Shown here piece after piece: positions 13,216 through 26,394 of a stretch of DNA of 64,000 nucleotides. Below the pieces are notes generated by a model, which was not told the DNA's origin, did not search any database, and saw only the letters and a list, made by a program, of their open reading frames with translations. The position numbers and the translations under genes were made by a program. The stretch comes from Chaetorhynchus papuensis (taxonomy: Eukaryota > Chordata > Aves > Passeriformes > Rhipiduridae): positions 186,001 through 250,000 of the forward strand of contig VWYX01000679.1 in NCBI GenBank assembly GCA_013396525.1, written 5' to 3'. Numbering within the stretch: the stretch's first letter is position 1; every line of letters starts with the position of its first letter.

Positions 13216-15951
13216 GTAAGTACTGACCTGTGCCCAGCCTCTGAATCACTTCTGAGCTCAGTGGAACACTTAGAGCATGGAAATTGTGCAGTCCAGACCT
13301 GCTGGCTGGCTGGGACATGCTAGCTTCATCACCACCTGTGTTGGTCCCATCCTCATTCCACTCCATTTCTGAGTTTTTAAAGAGAAAAATGGGTGTTAGT
13401 TACGCTGTAATGACTGTGAATTGAAGTGGAAGTTTTAAATGAGGACAGTGACATTCCCATGTTTCACATGCTAAGGAAGAAAGAGTGACTGCTAGAAAGT
13501 TTTTACCTGAGCCTCTGTTAGGTGTTGGAGAATTGGTTTAATTTCCTGCCATGCTCTGCTGTGAGCCCAGGAGTGTCTTTATCCTTGGTATCCTGGAGTA
13601 CCTAAGGCCATGGTGAACCCTAGCACAGCAAGGGAGGCGAGTGGCCTGTTTCAGGTAAGAATATGAAAACACCCATTTGCTTAATCCAAGAGAAGACTGG
13701 ATTCATTTGCCTAATAGTGTATCAAAAGATGATACTGCAAGGACAGGCAAGCACCCAGGCAAGAAATAGTACCATCTGGAATATGGTGTCACTGGAAAAG
13801 CAAAATTTTGTGGAGTGTGCATACCACGCATTACCATGATTGGTAATAGGTTTCTTTCTACTAGAAATCCTTCTGCAAGGAGGGGATTGTTGCTCCCTGG
13901 AGATTAACTGATTCTGCTTGGGGTGAGAAATTTGCAGAGATAGTAGGGTAGGTGAAGTGGGAGAGAGTGATGATTTGTTTGAACAAGGTTGGTGCCTTGA
14001 CATGAAGGAAAGACTGTGTTCAATCTGTGAAATCAGTCATTGGGTGGCTGTAATGCGACAGGGACATTGATGCATGGGATATATGTGGTCTTTGTGCAGA
14101 CAAGCCACAGTTCCAGAGACGAAATGGAACCTGAGATAGGATTCTGTCCGGGACTTCATAGTGATAGCTTTGTAATTATATCTCTTGAGGCAGAATGGGT
14201 TTTAAATCCAACCAATAAGATGTCCTTGTTTGCAGAACACCCGGAGCTCAGTTGTCTGCCCATAAAATGGAAAAGAAGTTAGAAGCTAAAGCACATACAG
14301 TCTGAGACCTTTGCATACTCATGGAGGAGGAACATTAGTCCTGCTCACCTGGGCTAGCTGTAGAGCTCCCTATAGACACTGAAGTTAACTTTCCTTGGTT
14401 TCAGCTGTAGCAAATAGCCTTACACATTAGGGGATGGTTGTGTGCCCTTCAGAAAAGCCATTAAAAAATCCAGAAACAAGGTCACCATCCCCAGAAAGGA
14501 TGAAGCCATTTTCACATAATCTGGAAGATTTGATAAGGTTTGCCACAAACCTTTAAAATGCCCTTCTTTCCTGATGTCATCAGGTGTCCGTGGTGATCCT
14601 TCAAAGAAAGTGTGAGGCAAACAGCTAAAGTCAGTAACAGTTTCAAACATTCATTTAATCCTCCACGGCACTCAGGGCGTCAGGCTTAAGAGCACTGAGT
14701 TACTACCCTGAATACAGCTTTAATATCTCACAGGGGATGCAGATAAAAAGCATCAGCAGAAGTGTGTAATTCCATCAGACCAGCCCCGTATTTCAGAGCT
14801 TATGCTATTCAGCTCTCAGGGAACTGTTGTGGTTTGCCTGATCCAGTTGTGCCTAGGCAAGGAACTTTTTTAGAGGAAGGTGTTCCAGGTGAGGTATCAG
14901 CATCTGAAAGACACCAACATGCAGCTATATCTTACTATATTTACTATCTACTCAGGATGTAAGGTTACATTTATCAGAATGCATTTATTAGCAGTTTATC
15001 AAAATGTTTGACCTGCTTTGCCAGTGAAGTATTTCATGTCTAATAAGCTCTGATGTTTCCAAAATTGTAATTGCAAAAAGTGTTAAAAACCCAACAGGAA
15101 GAAAAAGGGAGGCAAGACGGTTGTCTTACTCCTTTGCTCAGGGACTGGGAAACATCGCTGCAAGAAGTTTGAATAAGCAATTATTACATGGCAAAGACAA
15201 TAAAGTATAGCCAAAGTAAAAGCAGAAATACTTCCATGGTATTTACAAGATTAAATGGTTTATTTGTGCCTCACAAGGTATAGAAGACACAGCAGGATAA
15301 AAATATAAAACTGATGAACATGCTTGTTTCAGACCAATGGGGAAGGTTCAAGATGGAAGTATGATGGAAAGTGATGTGTTCATATCCTTTGAGAAAATAT
15401 GAAATAGGATTTAAATATGTTATGTCCTATTTTATAGATGTATCAGCCTACCAAAAATTTGCATGACAGGGTTAACCCCCTTTGCAGATGCACTTAAGTT
15501 CTAAGTAAGAAGTAAAAGCAAAACTAGATAAACAGCTGAATTAAGAAAATATGTTCAAAACATTTAGTGGTATGTTGGTCTTGCAACTTTGTGCAAAGTA
15601 AGCAGTTATCTCCTGAGAGGGCAGAAATGGATAGCTGGAGTGAAAACCTCTTACAAGATTTCAGCTAAATCAATCCATTTCTGTTTGAGTGCAGAAGTGT
15701 TAAGTGGCATTTGAGTGAATCTAAACCTCAGAAATCCATCAATGTGCAAACACTACAAATAAAAACATTTTCTCTCATTTATTTGTTTGCTTTTGTTGTG
15801 AGAAAGCTGTAATTTTAAATGAAATAATTTGTAGTCTGTCTGATTGTGTAGCAGGCTATTGAATTTAAGTATCATTAGGTTAGAATTTGTCCTGCTGAAC
15901 TGGTAAATACTGTCATTTATAGACAATTAGCTGCTTGCTGATGTCTTTCAG
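13216..15951. other. Intron between two candidate exons
   Basis: The interval starts at a consensus donor (gtaagt) and ends at a pyrimidine-rich acceptor (gatgtctttcag). Flanking exon phases agree (0/0). No repeat was recognised. Several open frames of 76-93 codons occur (for example 13722-14003 on -), without splice or motif support. Confidence 0.6.
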
Positions 15952-16065
15952 ATGCTGATCACCGTGAAATCTAACCCCCATGCCATGTCTGTGCAAGCAG
16001 TTCCTGCCATCCTCCCACTGCTGCCTGTTCTTCTGGACCTCAGATTTCATAGCCCCATTTCAGCA
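15952..16065 (+). CDS. Internal exon of the same unidentified gene (ARM/HEAT-like)
   Basis: A 114-nt exon of 38 codons, phase 0 on both sides. The acceptor is gatgtctttcag and the donor is GCA|gtaagt. The peptide begins MLITVKSNPHAMSVQAV, then runs PAILPLLPVLLDL before RFHSPISA. The amphipathic, leucine- and proline-rich run resembles a helix pair of an ARM/HEAT repeat. Its in-phase join to the exon at 13086-13215 gives about 81 residues of uninterrupted coding sequence, which is the best evidence that both are real. The next exon should enter in phase 0. The family could not be named; a short segment like this is compatible with many helical-repeat proteins. Confidence 0.74.
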
Positions 16066-16734
16066 GTAAGTAAAGATTTGACATTGTTGACAAATTTACA
16101 GCTATCTGGTGCCTGAATTACAAAGATGCTGTGCAGTAAGGACAAACTGGCAGAAAACATCTCAGTCACATCTCAGACTATCTGGAATTTAACAGATATC
16201 AAGAGATTATCTCTTCCCAATATATTTAACAACTAAAACTTGCTAAACTATTATTAAACAGCCTTATTTGTTCTGTTCTCATGGAACCTCATGGGTATGG
16301 ATTTGTCAGTGTTGAAACCATCTAAACTTGATCTACCTAAAATCCCTTCAGTGTCTGTATCTGGTTTATCATCTGTGTTATCTGAACTGCTAGTGATGGT
16401 TTCTGCAGAGCACAATACACTTCAGAATCCACACATACTGCAATCTGCCTGTCTTCCAAGCAAGACTATGTAACGACATTGATGAAAAACAATTATATTC
16501 CACAAAATAATTATTACCCTATTTAAATTTCTCACAACAGTCAAGGAGGAAGCACACCCTAATGAAAAAGATGCAGAAAAATAAAAAAGAGTTACATGGC
16601 TTGGAAAAAATAAAATGTTTATTATTAGCAAGAAACCTCAGTAGTACTGTCTTTTCTGAACTAGTTATTTGGCCTCACCTTGAGTTAAATGTGAAGTTTG
16701 GATCACTGCAATAAAAGAAAGATGTTAAACTATT
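16066..16734. other. Intron sequence, nothing recognised
   Basis: Begins with the donor of the preceding exon. AT-rich, with short chance frames only (60 codons at 16291-16473 on +, 69 codons at 16422-16631 on -). Confidence 0.55.
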
Positions 16735-17031
16735 AGAGGGCGTCCAAAGGTGGCAACCACTGACAGGACCCAAGGGAATGGTCTGAAGTTGTGTCAGGGG
16801 AGATTTAAGTCAGATACTAGAAAAAGATTACTCACCCAGAGGGTGGTTGGACGCTGGAACAGGCTCCCCAGGGAAGTGGTCACAGCACCAGCCTGACAGA
16901 GTTCGAGAAGTGCTTGGACAATGCTCTCAGGCACATGGTGTGACTCTTGGGGATGGTGCTGGGCCAGGAGTTGGACTCAATGATCCTTGTGGGTCTCTTC
17001 TATCTCATCATATTCTGTGGTTCTATGATTG
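16735..17031 (+). mobile_element. CR1 LINE 3' fragment with tail
   Basis: Plus-oriented CR1. It carries the end of ORF2 (the block ggtggttggacgctggaac followed by ctccccagggaagtggtcac, which decodes to the W-x-x-x-x-Q-A-P-Q-G-S/E-V type motif) and a 3' tail of ttctgtggttctatgatt. It is 5'-truncated and inserted in probable intron sequence. Confidence 0.88.
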
Positions 17032-17949
17032 ATTTTCAATAGTTTCTAAATCCTTCACTATGTTCAGGAGGCATTGTATAAACTAAGCATTAGTAGTAAA
17101 AATGTGAAAGAATCTCTGCTTCTTTTTTCCTTTTCCTGCCTACCCCATCACCTTCCCTTGGCTATTCAACAGCACATTGCCTTCTTATCTATTAGGAAAA
17201 CACATACTAAGAGAATAGGCAAAACTCCAGTTCAGCCTCATCACTGAAAGTAATGAAGTCTCTTAACACAGGCTCCATTCATACTCCCTCCACTAATATC
17301 TATCTTGTCACTTGCTATGGTCTAGATTAGAGCTCTTCCATGGAAAGGAGAAATAGTCTGAAATTTTCATTCCCTACAATACTTAAAATTAGAGAAGGGC
17401 CCCAGTCCTGAAAACTGGTAGGTGCAGGGAATAATCCTGAATAGTATCAATATTTTTTGGAAAATTACTCTTCCATTACATTACTGAGGGTTTACAGAAG
17501 CACATCCTGAGATCTTGCATACAAGATTGCCCGTGCCAACCTTACACACAAGGTTGTCAGCAAAAGCCTTGTGATGTACCCCAATCTATGTGTCTTGCTA
17601 ATGAAGAGGGCTGAAATATCCTGAACTGATGGGCTTTTCATTCGGGGTTTTATTTGTGACTATGGTTTTTGGATGGAATCATCTCATCTCTGGGAATCAG
17701 ACTGACCGCATCATGCAAATCAGCCATCAAATGACAAAAGCTTCTACTCACTGCCAGACTTGAGGCAGCGTCAAACCAGTAATTGCATCACTGGCTTGCA
17801 ACCACCATCCAACCACTATCCAGCCATGTGTAACCATGACTTCTTCTTTAAAAAATGCTCACTTTAGAATAGGAGTGAAGTTCATACTTCCAACAAAAAA
17901 AGAGTTGAATTCTTGTGTCGAAGTGTAAGAGCGACTTTGTTAGATCTGT
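17032..17949. other. No supported gene
   Basis: Unremarkable AT-rich sequence between a CR1 copy and an ancient LINE relic. No exon, repeat or RNA gene was recognised. Confidence 0.5.
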
Positions 17950-19210
17950 CTGGCTCACTGATCTGTCTCTGACAATGGCTACGAGTAAATATTTTGGGAA
18001 AGGCAAGGACATAGCTATTTTTTCCCTTGGTTATAAGTTTCACCAGTCTGAGGCTTTGGGACTTTCAGTATGGATATCTTGCATTAATTCATCCATTAAT
18101 TTTGTCTAATTGCTTTTTGAGCCTATTTATACTTCTGGCATCCACAACATCCTATAGCAATGAGCGTTACAGTTTTATTATGTGTCACATGAAAAGATAC
18201 TTCTTTTGTTCTAAACCAGTTGCCTGGTAATCTCATTGTGTTCCGCCTTGTCTTTATGTTATGGGAAACAGTCTATAGTTATTCCCTATCCACCCTCTCT
18301 TATGCCTTTAACAGTTTCTATGTACTTCTCTCTAATTTCCTTTTTTTTTTGGTTTCATAATTTTCTCCAATTTCCCCATTTTTTCCCCATAAGTCTTAGT
18401 TTATTTAATTCCAAATCTCCATTATACTTATTTTCTGATTTTCTGTGTCTCTTTGGGATAGAATCACAGTACCTTGTTTCCATTTGATTCTTTACTGCTT
18501 TCATAATAGTTCTTGATATTTTATTTTCAGCTTTGATCATTTCTTAACATTGAAAACATGTTTTCAGAGAACTGTCCGTAAGATCTACTTCCAGGATCAC
18601 CTTCCTCATGGTGATTTGAAGTCTAATATTTATAAGTTTAAGTTTGTCACCTTATGGTTTGTTCCCTTCACAATGATAGGTATGGATTTGCTTTAACGAA
18701 TGATGAATTTAATTGCCCCTCTATCATGCAGATAAGGGGGCATGTAAGACCATTCTGCAACTTGTCCTTGTCATTTCCAGTGCTGATTCTTGTAATTAAT
18801 TTTGTTCCATTTGGAGGTTTTTTCCCTCACTTTTTATTTTTTTAACAGATCATTTAAGAATTAGTTTAGTATCATACGTCTAAACACAGATACCTGAGGG
18901 ACTCTGCTGGTGCCTTCCTTCTTTTTGAAAAATCTACAATTTCTTTCTAATATTAGTTACCATGAGAGGAATTTCCTTCTTCCTCTCTTGACACTGAACT
19001 TTTTTAAAAGAGCCTTTGTGACAGATTCTTTTCAAAAGCTTCTTGAAAATCTAAATTCATTGAGGAGATTAAATACTGATTCCTTAAGATAATTATTGTT
19101 CATTATAATAGAAATAATTTATAGTTCTAGACTGGGGGTAGAATTCAGCCATGTTTGCACTTCTGAAAAGTCCTGACTTGACACCAGCCAGTCTCTAATC
19201 CATCATGAAA
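17950..19210 (-). mobile_element. Ancient, highly diverged CR1/L3-type LINE relic
   Basis: The + strand is T-rich and resembles the reverse of an old amniote CR1/L3-class LINE. Recognisable stretches include caccttcctcatggtgattt, tacctgagggactctgctgg, and ttcaaaagcttcttgaaaat followed by ctaaattcattgag, the block that on the other strand encodes the F-Q-K-A-F-D-like part of reverse transcriptase. The element therefore reads on minus. It is heavily mutated, so all open frames inside it are shadows. The call rests on remembered consensus patterns, and the boundaries are approximate. Confidence 0.5.
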
Positions 19211-21676
19211 AAAAACTTAAGGAAGTAGCAGAAAGCTGGTTTTTGAGTATCTCCAAGCAATGTATTCAGCTGATCACCTGTCTGTGCTTCAGTGGGCTAA
19301 GCAACCCTGTAGGTGATTAACATGGGAGGATGAAAGATGGGAAATGTATTTTTTTAAATCACGATCCAGATAGGAAGTGTCTAGAGATTTGCAGTAACTA
19401 CCAATTTAGAGGACTTGGCTATCACTGTAAGCAGAGATAAATGTCAATATGTGCATCACTGCAACTAATATGTCTTGATTATTGACAGAAGTATTTTCCT
19501 AAGATTGGTCAGCTTCATATAAAGCTATCCTAAGAAAGGGCTCTGCAAACTTATGGGAAGCTAGGCTGACTGAGATCCTGATTAATCTCTTCCCCTTTTC
19601 TTGGACACCAGAACTACAGTTTCTATAGTTTATATTCCTGGCTCCACAAGATACTGTGTTTACCCAACAGAGATACTTTTTTCTCCTGTAGGCCTTTCTT
19701 GATGTCTTTTATTGCTCTTCAACCTTATGGGGTAGACATACTGGGGTACATTGATAAAAATAGTCCGTTGGGATTGTGGGATAACAGACAAGCAGAGATG
19801 TCACAAAATGTGCATGCATATGGTCTTAACTGCAGGAAATAGGTACCAAATGCTTCTTGGCTTCACTGTGTGACGCTTGACAAGTTAACGAATACTTAAA
19901 TTTAATCAAAGAAGCAGATGAAATCTTGCCAAACCTAATATTATTTTTTGCCATTTTACTGCCTTATAGTCATTCTTAATTGGAAATAAAACAGATTTTA
20001 ATCTCTGAGCAATAGACAAAATTTACTACGACCCATCTTTATTGTGGAGACTGAATTTTCTTTGTCTAGAAAAAGATGCCAGTATATTGTGCACGATGTC
20101 TGTCAAGTATCAGCTGTTTATGAGTAGATATGCTTGGATGAAAAACATCAAACTCAAGGAAGGTTTAAATGGGGAACAGGAGTTGGAGATTGATCCACAA
20201 GAAATTGCATCTTAGAATTACAAGGCAAATATCAGTAATTCGCATTTTCTTAAAGGTGTGGTGTACTAAAATACACATAATAAAAAATGAGGGTTTCAAG
20301 GGGCTGAAATCCAATCTTATCTATAGAAGAAAACATATCTGAATAGAGATATGTAGTAAAGCTGCACTGCTTCTTAAACTATCATTTAACATAAAAGTAA
20401 TAGTTACAAGTTTACATATTTATTTATTAACTCTATTGAACCTCTGGAGTCTTTCTATGGTGGTGTTTTACCTCTTGGACTTCAGTTATGCACCTAAAAT
20501 TGGTCATATATGATTCAAAGTCATTATGCAAGATAAAAACTCATTACAGGAATAGAGTGGAATTATGGACTTCAACACTGAATTTTGAGATTAGAATAAT
20601 AAAATAAAAATTCATGAGGTGCATTTGTTATCTTTTTCCACAGGTAAGGACTTGCTGACAGAGTGGCATCCTTGTTAAATAAGGTCTCTGTTACATAAGG
20701 ACAAATGTAGTCTGTTTCTGTTACCAGAGTAATCATAATTTATTCAAACATATTTAATGTTCTGATATTTCACAAATAAAACTAAAAAAAAAAATTGTAA
20801 GCTAAAGTGCTTTCTTTGACGCTGCATCCAATATTTTTCTAGTCGCTGTGTTTGACAATCAGAAAATTGCCAAATTCTAGCAGTTTCGTGTTCAACCAGT
20901 ACTTGGGGCAATTCCCAATTCTGCCTTATTCCCCAAACATTCCTGGCCAGTAAGCACAGAATTGTCTTTTTTCTGTCAGTAGAGATGAGAATGTGTAGAC
21001 ATTGCAGTCATGAGGTGTTGTTTCAGCTACCTGGTGGAAATACATATGAAGAGTAAAGTGAAAGGGGAAGACTAAATTTTATAATTTCAGTAAAACTTTA
21101 ATTGAATCATAATTCACACAAAAATTTATTAAACTTTCAGAATTCACAACTTTTTTGATTTATCAACCTGTAGTGCTTTGCATATGTGTGAAGAGCAACA
21201 CAAACTGAGGAAAAACGATAGATTCCATTTGAATAAACACTGCATGGACATATGGCTCTCCCTGAAATGACAGTAAAGAAATAAGAAGGAAAAAAGTTAT
21301 TAAGATGATAAAGAATAATTTGCTGAAAACTTCGTGGTATGTCAGGTGCAGATTTTCAGTTCATATGTAAAAACCCACATTTAGAAAACCAGCTGAACCT
21401 CCTATTAGAAGCAATTATTGTTCCACCTTGCAGCAATCCCCTGTATTGTTATTTGCATGATGATTACAAGGAAGAGCTGTTTCTTTGAGAAAAACTATAC
21501 AATAATAGTAATAATTCAGTTTTATTTCTTGACTTTCAATGCAGTTTCTGAAAGGATTAGCTGATACAAAGAAACTCAGCCACGATTCGTTCTTCCCTTG
21601 AGACAAGCCATGTTCATTTAAGAGAGGCTGCAGTCCCCAGCCGTGCACCATGGAGTTTTGTTTGCCTCTCCTTTAG

Positions 21677-21803
21677 TGCAGGCTGCCAGGCTGCCTTGCC
21701 CAGGGTTTGGACAGGCAGCAAGTAGATGTGCATATTGCATTCAGAAGCAAAACAGGGAAAAACAGTGTGCTTGATTCACACCAGGAAAAAATGTTGGAGA
21801 CCT
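21677..21803 (+). CDS. Weak exon candidate
   Basis: The acceptor tttgcctctcctttag is strong and the donor gtaagt is perfect from position +1, although the exon ends in T rather than G. The frame enters in phase 0, matching the exit of the exon at 16065, and leaves in phase 1, matching the entry of the exon at 43671. Only this frame is open across all 127 nt. The peptide is hydrophilic (for example DRQQVDVHIAF, then KMLET at the end) and shows no family signature. Phase agreement on both sides raises the call above chance, but 127 open bases alone prove little. Confidence 0.3.
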
Positions 21804-24218
21804 GTAAGTGTTCACATATATTGTTCTCTCAGAAAAGCATACATAATTCCAGAAGTTTGTACTGTGGAATATTTTCTAACCCAATTGCCTACACAAGCAG
21901 CTCAGCAGTTCAGTCTGCAAGAGTTTGAATCTAAAACTGAGTAACTTTTGCCCTTGTACTTGTTACTGATATTTTTGGAGGATACAAGCTGACTTTAGGG
22001 ATACCTATTTCTTTAATATCCGCTGACATCCGTGACTGTGCTGGCCTGGGCTCTGTAGAGCTATGCCTTTGACCTCCTTATATTTATTTCTGGGACAAGT
22101 AAATCCCAAGATTTAAACCACACTTTATTCTCCTCCTGCCAAAAGTAACTATAAAGTAAGGTATTAAGCATCTAAAAGCCTTGGTTTTGCCTGGAATTTT
22201 CCTCCTGCTGTGAGAAGCAGTGCTGTAAGCTCCCTGTCCTTCAGTCAAGTACAGATGCTATGGATCAGACCCACTTAGCCTGTGGATAAGGCCAACACAT
22301 ATAGGAGCACAATAACTCAAAGTTAGTAAAGGTCCCAACAAAAATAGTCAGAATTTTTTCACTTCAGATTTCAGGGAATTTTTTGCTATTAATTATTTTA
22401 TTTATATTCTTTATAGTAATTGTTATCTTTTAAATTATTGTAGGGCTGATGCTATACTATGTCTAAAAAATGTGCAAATCCCAGGACAGGATAATTTCTA
22501 TCTGTTCTGCTGCAGTCTGCTTTCAGCCCACTGTGGGCAGTGGTATGAGCAACAAATTACTCTGCTCATGCCTTTTCTGGAAATAAAGCAATTGGAGAAT
22601 GAAAGCAGACCATTTCACTGGGCTGTGAAGACTGAAGACAGTAGAGATCTTGACCCCATAATTAGGTTGTACACTGAGAGAAGAGTGACCTGAATTTTGA
22701 AGTGTTTCTTTGATGAATGTTGATGTTAGAGCATCATAGGTAATATATGTAAAACACCTCTGGAAAAGCATCAGTGCTTAGAGCTCTGGTTGCTCTTTTG
22801 TTTGCCCAAAAGTGTGTTTATGCCTACTCTGTCATATTCCCTCATGCATTTATGTTTTGTGGCCAAATGACTATGTTCTTCTGTGTACAATGACAACTAG
22901 AGCAAAAATAATGGCAAGTACTCTTTTTATCAAGTTAGTCCCTTGTTTGGGGCTTAAGGTACAATCCAAAATTTTTTGGGCTTAAATTTCCTCAAGTAGT
23001 GGAGGGTGCTGAGGTTGCACCTCCACCTTGCTTAAAGAAATGTGGCATCAAACTGATGTTTGTGCATAAAAAATTTAAGGATAGCTTTGTGTACTCAGTT
23101 TTGATTTGTTTTAAATATAAGCCTCACTGCTTAGTTCTTAAAAATGTGGCTTTAAATACAAGTCATCGATGGATAATTCTCAGCTTTTGATCTCTGGGGA
23201 TAGATGAACTTAACTGCTGGTTTAAGAAAGGAATCAAATCTCCAAAAGAGAGACCAGACTGCTGTGTTTTTAAGAAACAAGTGGCTCCTTTTGGCTGACT
23301 TTAGAAAACTTCTTTTTAGCATGTACATTGGAGTTGGAGGTGATTCCATTTTCTCTATTGCTACCTTTTTCTATAGGCTACTTAGAAATTCAGGGTGTCT
23401 AGCAGAATAGATACTTACTGTGGTGATCAGATGCTTAAGGTGGACATTAATGTTTATCTTCTGTAAATGTTAAACATTTGTGACTAATATATATTTCCTC
23501 CCCCAAATTCACAGATCTGTAGAATTTGAGAGTATCTCAGAGATATCTGTGCTCCCAGTTCATTTCAAAAAAGCAGAGTATCTGCTGTACAACTCACATT
23601 CCTTGGCTGCTTCTCTTCAGAAATAGCAGACCTGTATACATTTTCCATTATTGCAAGACACTGCCTTAGCCAGTAAGCAGAGGGGACATTGAGTAATGCC
23701 AGGTCAGATCCTAGGGCAATCAAGATAATAGTTTTGTTTTAAATGCAGTGCCAGGAATTCTTATTACTAGAAAATGTTTGATGGAAAAGAAATAAAACAA
23801 TAATTGTGTGAGTTGAATTTTACTCTGAGCTGAAAAAGTGTTCCAGAAATATCACTGAAGATAAACATCCAAAGGGGATTTCTGACCATTAGATATGATT
23901 CTCAACTGAAGAATCAAACCAAAATTATACAGGTTCATTTTGCTGCCTTTTGTTGACATGCAATAGGACTTCCTTTGTCTTTCCTTTTCTAATTTTCCCT
24001 ACAACTTACTGTATTTATTATACTGTATTTATTATAGTGCCTTGTGCTATATGTTTACTGGGGGCAGGAACTAACTTCCACTGAGGTAAAAAATGGCTTT
24101 CTATTTTTTTTCTCTACTTGTATGGCACCAGCAGCATAGACCTTAACTGAAACACCTATAAGGGATCGATAATAATAGTTTAATACATAGCAAGATAAGA
24201 AATTATGTCCAGTGTTGA

Positions 24219-24244
24219 TATATATATATATATATATATATATA
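24219..24244. repeat. (TA)13 microsatellite
   Basis: Uninterrupted TA dinucleotide run of 26 bases in AT-rich DNA. Confidence 0.95.
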
Positions 24245-25745
24245 AAGAGATAACTTTATAAAGATGCACTAAGATATAGAATAGTCATTTAGAAGGTTTT
24301 CAAGATAGATGAAATGTAATATAAGATAAGACTTTCTACTGTCAAACTTGCAAGAAATGTTTTTGATACCACTGATACTGGTATAGCCCTTGGACTGATT
24401 TTTTTTACTTGTAGGAAAGCTGCAATAAAGAAAGATTTGTAATAACTGTTGCTACTGCTTCGTGGTGGGACATTTCAGGGCCCTGAGAGCATGAATTGAC
24501 TTTAATGACTCTGATGAGCTTCCCTGGGACCCTCATCCTTTTCCCCAGAGATCCCTGCCCTTTATTTCTCTCCTGAAGCCTGAGCTGTGGTGCAGGTGTG
24601 CCTGTCTCCTGGATGGACCTTAGAGCTCTGCTTAGACCCCTCAGATGCCTCTCTGAGCCTGTCTCCTTTGCTCCTGGCTGAGGAGAAAAAATTTCACGGG
24701 GAAATTTTTGCCAGCATTGCAAAATAAAGAAAGGGCAACCTTGCAGAGATTATAGTCTTCTGATAGTTTTTTAAAAAATAAGAAAAAAGAGTCGGCATGT
24801 TTTATTCACAGAATGCTTGAATGCCACTTTTTATTGACTAATTCTTTGCTTTGCATAATGTAATACTGTCATGTTGAAACATTAGATGAAAAAATATATA
24901 TCTTTTCATCTGAAAAGAAAAAAAGTAATAAAAATTGTAATAAAATGAGTCAAGTAGTGTTCTGCAGAGCTCAGTGTATGCTGTCTAGGGATGTGGCTAT
25001 GGCAGAAGCGTTTATAAACAGTTCAGTGTTCAGGTCTGGGTGATGAGGAAAGCTGCTCTAAAGCAATTTCTTTGGCCACCAGAAACAGTGGTGTTTCTTC
25101 AGCACTGTTTTGCTTTTTGCTGATCTGTTTCTGTGTCAGTAACTCTGGCTGCTTTGTTCTGCCATAAACCCTGAAGTTCGCCATGCCTGATGGGGTCATG
25201 TGTGTGCAGGTGACTTAGAAAGCGATACCCCGACTTTGTTTGCACCACCATTTAATTCCTGGAAGGGAAGTTCCTTGTTCTATTTACTGTCACAGCCCAT
25301 TAATGTGACCTCATGTGGTCCCATTTGCTTTAGAAAATGAAGAAAAAGTGTTTAGAAAACTTACAGGAAAGAGAGATGATTGTTTAGAAAAAAAAAAAGT
25401 TTTATTTACTGACCTCAGAAAGGTACTCAAAACACTTCCAATACAAATCTTCTGCCTGCAGAAAACTCAGACTCTTTGGATGAGGAACATAAATTACATG
25501 AAAGGCATCAATCAGGCTATGGGAAAATGCCTCTTCTGAACCTGTCTCAGTTGAAGCCATTAATGGCCCCAAATGTGCAATCTAGTTCTTTATGACTTGG
25601 CTGCCAAAACACTTGTGCATTCAATTTCTAATCTACTTCCAGACAAGACTGACAAGATAGCCCATGACAGAGGTGAGACCAACCCAAACACCTTTGCCTG
25701 AAGTCAGCTGGGGATTGCTCACAGATTTCACCAACAGCCTCCTGC

Positions 25746-25763
25746 AGACAGACAGACAGACAG
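25746..25763. repeat. (AGAC)4 microsatellite
   Basis: Short perfect tetranucleotide run, agacagacagacagacag. Confidence 0.85.
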
Positions 25764-26394
25764 ATGACCAGCCTGGGACTGCCAATGTTTTCAACCATCT
25801 GACAAAAGATCATGGCTGTCTAATTCTTTAGATTTGTAATGCTACCTTTTCACTGTCATGTACTTTGAGACCTAAACTACAATGTGTATGTTTCAGATGT
25901 GGTGTAAATATAGTGGAATACAAACGTACTTTCCTGTGATCCATAGCAAATTAGGTGGTGATGAGTAATCTGTGCTTTCAGACTCTCTCTAAGAACAGTT
26001 TGAATTTGCAACTTAACAGATGTGTCAAGCAGAAAATAAGCTATATCAAAAAAGAATATTAAACAATGGTTATCTTGCAATTTGATTTAAGTAAATTTCA
26101 ACTGCCCATTGCTCACCCTCCAGATTTCTCAATATCCCATCTCTGGTGAAATGGATGAGCCTGACTCCTAATTTAAGACGGCTAGATGGAGAAAGAATAT
26201 TTTAACCTCCTTTTTCTTTATGTGTATATGAATACTTGATACATCTAAATACATATCTGATGCTTTAACATACAAAAGTAGACCATTTGCTTGTCTCTAT
26301 TGTGTTCCACTCATGTTTGTAAAGAACAAAGTATCAGGACAGGTATCAAATCTTCCATGCATTTCACCAATTAAAATGTAATCTGGTTTATCAT

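Larger units (their letters stand above)
19211..26394. other. Intronic or intergenic stretch without a supported gene
   Basis: AT-rich sequence with small simple repeats: a 14-bp duplication at 24008-24035, (TA)13 at 24219-24244 and an AGAC run at 25746-25763. A moderately GC-rich patch at about 24450-24720 has a 105-codon minus frame but no family motif. One weak exon candidate (21677-21803) is listed separately. Strong-looking acceptors elsewhere (for example about 24548 and 25314) lack good donors. Confidence 0.5.

Noticed and set aside
24405..24722. 105-codon minus-strand frame in a GC-richer patch
   Set aside because: No motif, conserved domain or splice context; composition alone can explain its length.
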